Part shown: positions 1 through 5,909 of the stretch, piece by piece
Position numbering within the stretch: position 1 is the first letter of the stretch
Layout: each line of letters starts with the position of its first letter
Assembly: GCA_903821905.1 (NCBI GenBank)
Contig: CAIJMQ010000096.1
Span: 1-9,310, forward strand
DNA length: 9,310 bases
Reading direction: 5' to 3'
Source: an uncultured bacterium
Lineage (GTDB): Bacteria; CAIJMQ01
Position numbers and translations under genes: made by a program
The notes under the pieces: generated by a model
What the model saw: only the letters and a program-made list of their open reading frames with translations
Databases searched by the model: none
Told to the model about the DNA's origin: nothing

Positions 1-1
1 A

Positions 2-3000
2 AATGAAGAGCTTCTTAATTATTTTGAGGAATATGCTGATAGAAAAAAAGTTGTAGAGAAAGAAGCTGAAAGAGAGATTCGTGATTATCTCCAAGTAGAA
101 GAATTAAACCCCGGAGTGATTAAACTTGTAAAAGTATATATAGCAATGAAAAGAGAATTGCAGGAAGGTGATAAACTTTCAGGTCGTCACGGGAACAAGG
201 GAGTTATTTCTAAAGTTATACCAGAAGAAGATATGCCGTATCTTTCTGATGGTACACCTATAGATGTTGTACTTAATCCTCTTGGTGTTCCTTCCAGAAT
301 GAACCTGGGACAGATTCTAGAGACACATCTTGGGTGGGCAGCGAAGACATTGGGTTTTGAAGCAATCACTCCTATATTTAATGGGGCAAAAGAAGAAGAA
401 ATAAAGAATTGTTTGAAAGAAGCTAATCTTCCAGAAGATGGGAAAACTATTCTTTTTGACGGTAGAACAGGGAATCCCTTTCATCAGAGAGTAACTGTTG
501 GTTACATATATTTACTGAAACTACATCATTTAGTTGAAGACAAAATTCATGCAAGATCCATCGGTCCATATTCTCTAGTTACTCAACAACCTTTAGGTGG
601 TAAGGCACGTATGGGTGGGCAGAGATTTGGAGAAATGGAAGTGTGGGCTTTAGAAGCTTATGGAGCTGCCTATACTCTTCAAGAGATGTTAACAGTAAAA
701 AGCGACGATATTGAAGGAAGAACTAGAACTTATGAAGCTATAGTTAAAGGTGAAAATACTTTAACTTCTGGAATACCTGAATCCTTTAATGTTCTTGTTA
801 AAGAACTTCAAGGTCTTTGTCTGGATGTAAAAATAGAGAAAGCTAAAGAATCAACATTGAGTAGCGGTAGTTGGGAATGGCTGAACAAGGATAGAAGAGA
901 TGTAGCTTCTGAAATAAAGAGTATTGGATTAGGATTGGCTTCACCTCAGTTAATAAGGTCATGGTCTAAGGGGGAAGTGAAGAAACCTGAAACCATCAAT
1001 TATCGTACCTTTAGAGCTGAAAAGGGTGGGCTTTTCTGTGAAAAGATATTTGGTCCGACCAAAGATTGGGAATGTTATTGTGGTAAATATAAGAAAATAA
1101 AACACAAAGGTGTCGTATGCGATAGGTGCGGAGTGGAAGTTACAGAATCTAAAGTCAGACGCGAAAGAATGGGGCATCTAGAACTTGTTACACCTGTTGC
1201 TCACATTTGGATGTTCAGAGTTATACCTTCAGTAATGGGTACTCTATTAGAGATGACTCTACCCAGCTTAGAAAAAATTATTTATTATGATTCTTGGGTT
1301 GTTTTTGAACCTGGCAAAACTTCTTTAGAAAGACAACAAATACTTAGTGACTCAGAACTTGAAGAATACAGAAAAAAATATGGTGATACTTTTGAGGTGG
1401 GGATGGGTGCTCCTGCTTTAAAACGATTGTTAAGGGAACTAAATTTAGAAAAGTTGCGCGATGATTTACAGAAAAAAGAGAAAAACACTTCATCTGTAGC
1501 TGCAAGAAGAAAAATCAATAAGAGAAGAAAAATAGTAGAAGCATTGATAACTTCAGGTAATTCTCCGGAATGGATGATTTTAGACCGCGTTCCTGTTATC
1601 CCTCCCAATTTAAGGCCGCTAGTTCCTTTAGACAAAGGTGGGTTTGCAAGTTCCGATTTAAATGACTTATATCGAAGAGTTATAAATAGAAATAACAGAT
1701 TAAAGAGATTAATAGAACTTGATGCTCCTGAAATAATCTTACGCAATGAAAAGAGAATGCTACAAGAAGCTGTTGATGCGCTTTTTGATAATGGTAGAAG
1801 AGGAAGAGTTGTTGTAGGAGGCACTCAAGGAAGACCTTTAAAATCTTTAGCTGATACGCTCGGCGGTAAACAAGGGCGTTTCCGTCAGAACCTGTTAGGT
1901 AAAAGAGTCGATTATTCCGGCAGGTCTGTAATTGTTGTAGATCCCAAACTAAGATTGGATGAATGCGGTATACCCAAAGAAATGGCTTTAGAATTATTTC
2001 AACCTTTTATAATAAGAAATTTAAAAGAAAAAGGCTATTTCCATACTATAAAAGCAGGAAAGAAATTGATGGAGAAACGTACTCCTGAAGTTTGGGAAGC
2101 GTTGTCAGAAATAGTAAAAGACCACTTTGTGCTTTTGAATCGTGCACCTACTTTGCATCGACTTGGCATTCAAGCTTTCAGACCCAAGCTTACTGAAAGC
2201 AAAGCTATAAAAATACACCCGATGGTATGCACTGCTTTTGGTGCCGATTTCGACGGAGATACAATGAGCGTTTATGTCCCTTTATTTATGGAGACGCTCC
2301 TTGAAGCTAAACTACTCCTTTTATCAACAAACAGTCTATTCCGTCCTTCAGATGGTAGCCCTATACTACTTCCTACTCAAGATATCGTATTGGGAATCTA
2401 TTATCTTACAAAAATGGGAGTTAATGACGGGAAAGATTTAAGACTTTTCTCAAGTACCGAAGAGGCAAAGATGGCGTATGAACTTGGACAAATAACCCTT
2501 CAAACCCCGATTCTGTTAAGAGTGCCCGAACGCTTTGCATCAAGTTCGAAGAATGACAATTTAAAAACCACCGTAGGTAGAGCGATTTTTAACGAGATTT
2601 TACCCGAGGGCTCGGATTTTGTGAATGAAGGAATGACTAAGAGCAAATTATCTTCTTTTATTAGTGCCTTCATTAAAAAATTTGGTAAAGAGCAGACTTG
2701 TTTATTCTTAGATAATTTAAAAGAACTCGGTTTTCATTATGCTACCATGGGTGGTATTTCTATAGGTATAACTGATGTTGAGGTTCCACCAGATAAATGG
2801 GTAAAGATTGAAAAAGCGCGTAAAGAAGTGGAAAAATTTGAAAAACAGTATCATGAAGGAGTCATTACCTCTGGAGAAAGATATAACAAACTAATAGATA
2901 TGTGGAGCCGTGTCGGCGATGAAGTTGCAGAAGACATGTTCTCAGAATTGAAAAAACATCTATTTAATCCCATTCTACTTATGATGGAATCTGAAGCTAG

Positions 3001-4912
3001 AGGAAGTGCTCAACAAATAAGGCAATTGGGAGGAATGCGTGGTTTGATAGCTCGTCCACGTAAACAATTGACTGGTGCTATGGGTGAAATTATTGAATCT
3101 CCAATTACTACAAACTTTAGAGAAGGCCTATCTGTGCTGGAGTATTTCATCTCAACTCACGGTGGTAGAAAAGGTTTAGCCGATACTGCCCTTAAAACAT
3201 CTCAAGCAGGTTATTTAACACGTAGACTAGTGGATGTTGCTCAAAACGTGAGAATAATGGAAGAAGATTGTGGCACAGTTAATGGTGTAGTTATACATTC
3301 ATTAGAACTGGGGGGGAGAAATTTTATACCTCTTAAAGAAAGAATCGTTGGAAGAATAGCTTTGGAAGATGTGAAGTTACCTTTGTTGGATAATGTTATT
3401 GTAAAAGCAGGAGAAGAAATCACGGAAGAAATTGCAGCAGCTATTGAAGAAGCTGAAATAGAAGAAGTTTCTATTCGCTCGGTTCTAACATGTCAGAGCA
3501 AAGAAGGACTTTGCAAAAAGTGTTATGGCAAAGATTTAGCTACTGGCGAAACGGTTGCTATAGGCCAAGCAGTTGGTATAATGGCGGCTCAATCTATCGG
3601 AGAACCTGGAACTCAGCTTACACTTCGTACTTTCCATATAGGAGGTACAGCTTCGCGCATAGTAGGAGAATCACATTATGCTGCTCAAGCAGATGGTATA
3701 GTCAGATTTAAAAATCTTAATGTAACAAAGAATAGTGAAGGCAATCTGATGGTACTAAACAGAAACGGTGGGATAATACTGGAAGATGAAGAAGGTAATA
3801 AAATAGAAACTTATTCTATTAATGTGGGTAGTATTCTTCATGTGAGTGATGGACAGAAAGTAAAAGGTAAAGATACTATAGTGCGTTGGGACCCATATAC
3901 TCGCCCATTCCTCTCAGAGATTAAAGGGAAAGTTGAATTCAAAGACATCATTAGGGGCATAACTATGAAAGATGGGCTGAATCGTGAGACTAATATTAAA
4001 GAAAAAGTTATCATAGAACATCGTGCAGCGCTTCATCCTCAGATTGTAGTAAAAGATAATTCCGGTCAATCCAGGTACTATCCTTTACCTACTAATGCTC
4101 ATATAACTGTAAATGCAGGTGAAGAAGTAAAAATTGGTACTCTTTTAGCGAAAACTTCTAGAGAAGTTGTAAAAGCGACAGATATCACTGGAGGGTTACC
4201 TAGAGTAGCGGAATTATTCGAAACTAGAAAGCCAAAGAATCCATCTGTAGTTACAGAGATAGATGGGCGCGTTAAAGAAATAATTATGGAAGGTAACGTA
4301 AAAGATGTTGTTATTGAAGGAGAAAATGAGACGAGAAGATATGCCATACCTCATGGTAAGCATGTTGAAGTAGATGTGGGGGATTGGGTCACAGCAGGGC
4401 AGAAGTTAACTGATGGACCTGCTGTACTTCAAGAAATACTGAGAATTGAGGGAGAAAGAAGACTTCAGCAATATCTTGTTGATGAAATACAAGAAGTTTA
4501 TCGGTTACAGGGAGTTAAAATTAATGATAAACATATAGAAACAATTGTAAGGCAAATGCTTATGAAAGTTCAAATAGAAGATCCCGGTAATACATCTTTC
4601 CTTTGGGGAGATCAGGTAGAGAAACTGGACTTCCAGCAAGAAAATGAGAAGGTTTCTTCTTCTGGTGGGAAACTAGCTAAAGGACGTCCACTTGTTTTGG
4701 GGATTACCAAAGCTTCTCTCGCTTCGTCATCATTTATTTCTGCAGCTTCTTTCCAGGAAACTCCTAGAGTTTTAACCAGATCAGCAATCTTTGGAAGGAA
4801 AGATGAACTAAAGGGGTTGAAAGAAAATCTAATGATTGGTAAACTAATCCCTGCTGGAACAGGTTTGAAAGAACACAGGGAAATTGAGGTGATAAAAAAT
4901 GCCGACACTTAA
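2..4912 (+). CDS. rpoBC: Fused RNA polymerase beta-beta' subunit (RpoB C-terminus joined to complete RpoC), 5' end outside window
   Basis: This encodes the two large subunits of DNA-dependent RNA polymerase in one frame. The frame is open from nt 2, so the true start lies upstream; GTG at 116 is internal. The beta part (to about nt 835) shows [12 protein letters not shown] with both active-site lysines, [11 protein letters not shown], and the beta C-terminal block ending [10 protein letters not shown]. The beta' part begins with [10 protein letters not shown] at about 938. It has a first zinc site (Cys codons at 1073, 1079, 1118, 1127), the lid near 1631-1655, [10 protein letters not shown], the catalytic ADFDGD (2243-2260), the F-loop (about 2990-3045), the bridge helix (about 3134-3241), and a second zinc site (Cys at 3269, 3491, 3512, 3521). 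The trigger loop starts near 3581 and is split by an SI3-like insertion (about 3668-4175), followed by [14 protein letters not shown] and the conserved C-terminus ending [17 protein letters not shown]. There is no stop and no in-frame ATG or GTG between the parts. Key substitutions include Gly for Asn before ADFDGD. The identity is certain; whether the product is cleaved is unknown. Confidence 0.97.
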   Translation, partial: NEELLNYFEEYADRKKVVEKEAEREIRDYLQVEELNPGVIKLVKVYIAMKRELQEGDKLSGRHGNKGVISKVIPEEDMPYLSDGTPIDVVLNPLGVPSRMNLGQILETHLGWAAKTLGFEAITPIFNGAKEEEIKNCLKEANLPEDGKTILFDGRTGNPFHQRVTVGYIYLLKLHHLVEDKIHARSIGPYSLVTQQPLGGKARMGGQRFGEMEVWALEAYGAAYTLQEMLTVKSDDIEGRTRTYEAIVKGENTLTSGIPESFNVLVKELQGLCLDVKIEKAKESTLSSGSWEWLNKDRRDVASEIKSIGLGLASPQLIRSWSKGEVKKPETINYRTFRAEKGGLFCEKIFGPTKDWECYCGKYKKIKHKGVVCDRCGVEVTESKVRRERMGHLELVTPVAHIWMFRVIPSVMGTLLEMTLPSLEKIIYYDSWVVFEPGKTSLERQQILSDSELEEYRKKYGDTFEVGMGAPALKRLLRELNLEKLRDDLQKKEKNTSSVAARRKINKRRKIVEALITSGNSPEWMILDRVPVIPPNLRPLVPLDKGGFASSDLNDLYRRVINRNNRLKRLIELDAPEIILRNEKRMLQEAVDALFDNGRRGRVVVGGTQGRPLKSLADTLGGKQGRFRQNLLGKRVDYSGRSVIVVDPKLRLDECGIPKEMALELFQPFIIRNLKEKGYFHTIKAGKKLMEKRTPEVWEALSEIVKDHFVLLNRAPTLHRLGIQAFRPKLTESKAIKIHPMVCTAFGADFDGDTMSVYVPLFMETLLEAKLLLLSTNSLFRPSDGSPILLPTQDIVLGIYYLTKMGVNDGKDLRLFSSTEEAKMAYELGQITLQTPILLRVPERFASSSKNDNLKTTVGRAIFNEILPEGSDFVNEGMTKSKLSSFISAFIKKFGKEQTCLFLDNLKELGFHYATMGGISIGITDVEVPPDKWVKIEKARKEVEKFEKQYHEGVITSGERYNKLIDMWSRVGDEVAEDMFSELKKHLFNPILLMMESEARGSAQQIRQLGGMRGLIARPRKQLTGAMGEIIESPITTNFREGLSVLEYFISTHGGRKGLADTALKTSQAGYLTRRLVDVAQNVRIMEEDCGTVNGVVIHSLELGGRNFIPLKERIVGRIALEDVKLPLLDNVIVKAGEEITEEIAAAIEEAEIEEVSIRSVLTCQSKEGLCKKCYGKDLATGETVAIGQAVGIMAAQSIGEPGTQLTLRTFHIGGTASRIVGESHYAAQADGIVRFKNLNVTKNSEGNLMVLNRNGGIILEDEEGNKIETYSINVGSILHVSDGQKVKGKDTIVRWDPYTRPFLSEIKGKVEFKDIIRGITMKDGLNRETNIKEKVIIEHRAALHPQIVVKDNSGQSRYYPLPTNAHITVNAGEEVKIGTLLAKTSREVVKATDITGGLPRVAELFETRKPKNPSVVTEIDGRVKEIIMEGNVKDVVIEGENETRRYAIPHGKHVEVDVGDWVTAGQKLTDGPAVLQEILRIEGERRLQQYLVDEIQEVYRLQGVKINDKHIETIVRQMLMKVQIEDPGNTSFLWGDQVEKLDFQQENEKVSSSGGKLAKGRPLVLGITKASLASSSFISAASFQETPRVLTRSAIFGRKDELKGLKENLMIGKLIPAGTGLKEHREIEVIKNADT
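4886..4893 (+). promoter_or_regulatory. Extended Shine-Dalgarno for rpsL, inside the rpoC end
   Basis: GAGGTGAT is fully complementary to a typical 16S rRNA 3' end (AUCACCUC) and sits 5 nt before the rpsL ATG. The same bases encode the last residues of the beta-beta' fusion (E-V-I-K-N region), so the end of rpoC doubles as the initiation site of rpsL. This suggests translational coupling. The 17-nt block TGAGGTGATAAAAAATG recurs exactly at the rpsG start. Confidence 0.85.
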
Positions 4913-5273
4913 TCAATTAATAAAAAGAGGTAGAAGACGTCTTAAAAGAAAAAGTAAAGCTCCAGCGTTGAGTCGTTCACCATTAAAAAGGGGAGTATGT
5001 ACAAAGGTTTATACAATGACTCCTAAGAAACCGAATTCAGCATTACGTAAAATTGCAAGGGTTCGTTTGATTACTGGTAAAGAAATAACTGCATATATAC
5101 CAGGTGAAGGGCATAATCTTCAGGAACATTCTATCGTACTGATTAGAGGAGGCAGAGTTAAAGATTTACCAGGCGTAAGGTATCACATAGTAAGAGGAAC
5201 ATTGGATACAGGTGGCACAGATGGCAGAAAGCAATCACGGTCAAAGTATGGGACCAAGAAAGCAAAAAAATAA
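4899..5273 (+). CDS. rpsL: 30S ribosomal protein S12
   Basis: S12 sits at the 30S decoding centre and helps monitor codon-anticodon pairing. The 124-residue product matches the usual bacterial length and is collinear with the family: [14 protein letters not shown] at the N-terminus, the [11 protein letters not shown] loop (around residues 41-51), [37 protein letters not shown], and a basic tail [14 protein letters not shown]. The lysines in PKKPNSA and GRVKD, where streptomycin-resistance changes usually occur, have the wild-type form. The Asp in KDLPG that many bacteria methylthiolate (RimO target) is present. The start is fixed by the MPT-NQL N-terminus and by GAGGTGAT 5 nt upstream. It overlaps the end of rpoBC by 14 nt in another frame and precedes rpsG, as in str operons. 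Confidence 0.98.
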   Translation: MPTLNQLIKRGRRRLKRKSKAPALSRSPLKRGVCTKVYTMTPKKPNSALRKIARVRLITGKEITAYIPGEGHNLQEHSIVLIRGGRVKDLPGVRYHIVRGTLDTGGTDGRKQSRSKYGTKKAKK

Positions 5274-5287
5274 AGATTCAATCTTTA
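5271..5287 (+). repeat. Perfect AT-rich inverted repeat over the rpsL stop codon
   Basis: TAAAGATTCAATCTTTA has two perfect 8-nt arms around a single central C and includes the rpsL stop codon TAA. As RNA it could form only a weak hairpin of about 6 A-U-rich pairs with a 5-nt loop, and no clear U-tract follows, so it is unlikely to be a terminator. It lies in the rpsL-rpsG spacer, the site where S7 feedback acts in E. coli, but this spacer is too short for the E. coli-type S7 target. The symmetry may be chance in AT-rich sequence. Confidence 0.45.
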
Positions 5288-5298
5288 ATTTTCTGAAT

Positions 5299-5306
5299 GA
5301 GGTGAT
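5299..5306 (+). promoter_or_regulatory. Extended Shine-Dalgarno for rpsG
   Basis: GAGGTGAT lies 5 nt before the rpsG ATG, within the same 17-nt module (TGAGGTGATAAAAAATG) as at the rpsL start. The match to the 16S 3' end is strong, and the equal spacing suggests that S12 and S7 are initiated at similar rates. Confidence 0.85.
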
Positions 5307-5311
5307 AAAAA

Positions 5312-5785
5312 ATGGGTAGAAAAAAGGGAGCAAAGAAAAGACCAATAGAAGTGGATATAAAATATCACAATTCTTTGGTTGCGAAATTTATTAGCAAAAT
5401 AATGTGGGATGGGAAAAAAAGTAAAGCTCAAAGTGTAGTATATGGTGCTTTTAATATAATTGAGCAGAGAATAAAAGAAGAACCTCCTCTTGAAGTTTTT
5501 AAAAAGGCTTTAAGAAATATTCAACCAAAAGTGGAACTTAGAGCCAGAAGAATTGGAGGAGCTACTTATCAGATCCCTATAGAAGTTAGACCTGATAGGA
5601 GTCTGGCTTTGGGTATGAGATGGATGATTACCTATGCAAGAGAGAAGAAAGGAAAGGCTATGGAAGAAAAGTTAGCCGAAGAAATAATGCAAGCTCATAA
5701 AGGAGAAGGTGCGAGTGTAAAGAAGAAAGAGGAGACGCATAAGATGGCAGAGGCTAACAGGGCTTTCGCTCACTATCGGTGGTAA
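5312..5785 (+). CDS. rpsG: 30S ribosomal protein S7
   Basis: S7 binds the 3' domain of 16S rRNA, nucleates assembly of the 30S head, and contributes to the exit-site region. The 157-residue protein is close to the usual 156. Family landmarks are a basic N-terminus MGRKKGAKKRP, SLVAKFISKIMWDGKKSKAQ, the block PKVELRARRIGGATYQIPIEV (about residues 71-91), and a canonical C-terminus THKMAEANRAFAHYRW. The ATG start is set by this N-terminus and the strong Shine-Dalgarno. It follows rpsL by 38 nt and precedes fusA by 124 nt. In E. coli S7 represses the str operon by binding the rpsL-rpsG spacer; no equivalent structure is evident here. Nothing in the protein looks truncated or damaged. Confidence 0.98.
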   Translation: MGRKKGAKKRPIEVDIKYHNSLVAKFISKIMWDGKKSKAQSVVYGAFNIIEQRIKEEPPLEVFKKALRNIQPKVELRARRIGGATYQIPIEVRPDRSLALGMRWMITYAREKKGKAMEEKLAEEIMQAHKGEGASVKKKEETHKMAEANRAFAHYRW

Positions 5786-5909
5786 ATAAATTGATGGATT
5801 GAAGTTAACCATCCTGTAAGAACTAAATTAAGACTAGTATTTGTAGTATTGTTTTGTTGTGAAGTGATGAAGGCAATGATTAGGGGGGAAAAAGATAAAC
5901 TTAAAGAAT
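5786..5909 (+). promoter_or_regulatory. Longest intergenic gap in the window, rpsG-fusA; possible regulatory leader
   Basis: This 124-bp stretch is the only sizeable gap between genes. It contains a short inverted pair GATGG/CCATC (5-bp arms, 11-nt loop, no following T-run), TAGTAT near 5836 that weakly resembles a -10 box without a well-placed -35, and a G-run AGGGGGG at 5882-5888. The G-run resembles a Shine-Dalgarno but lies 21 nt before the fusA ATG, much further than usual. A 24-codon open frame (ATG at 5867, TAG at 5939-5941) crosses the fusA start in another frame. I cannot confirm a promoter or terminator. The region may hold a secondary fusA promoter or simply be a spacer. Confidence 0.3.

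Noticed and set aside
116-118. GTG at 116 as the start of the first gene
   Set aside because: The frame is open back to nt 2, and those residues continue RpoB sequence leading into the conserved [13 protein letters not shown] block, so 116 is internal.
857-940. Separate rpoC start at TTG 857 or TTG 935, or ATG 877
   Set aside because: ATG 877 is out of frame and meets TAG after five codons. The TTG codons are in frame but lack a convincing Shine-Dalgarno, and TTG 935 would remove residues just before the conserved block. The upstream frame has no stop, so a fusion is the simplest reading.
1285-1824. A 179-codon open frame on the minus strand inside rpoC
   Set aside because: It is wholly antisense to strongly conserved RpoC sequence, has Ser/Phe/Leu-rich composition typical of the reverse of Lys/Glu-rich genes, and matches no family I recognise.
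3490-3711. A 73-codon plus-strand frame within rpoC
   Set aside because: It overlaps the second zinc site and trigger-loop start in another frame; the RpoC frame is clearly the coding one.
5797-5817. Possible terminator hairpin GATGG/CCATC after rpsG
   Set aside because: It has only 5 bp of stem with an 11-nt loop and no T-tract, so it does not resemble an intrinsic terminator.
5825-5850. Possible fusA promoter with TAGTAT as -10 element
   Set aside because: The -10 match is partial and no -35 element is found at 16-18 nt, so the AT-rich context makes a chance match likely.
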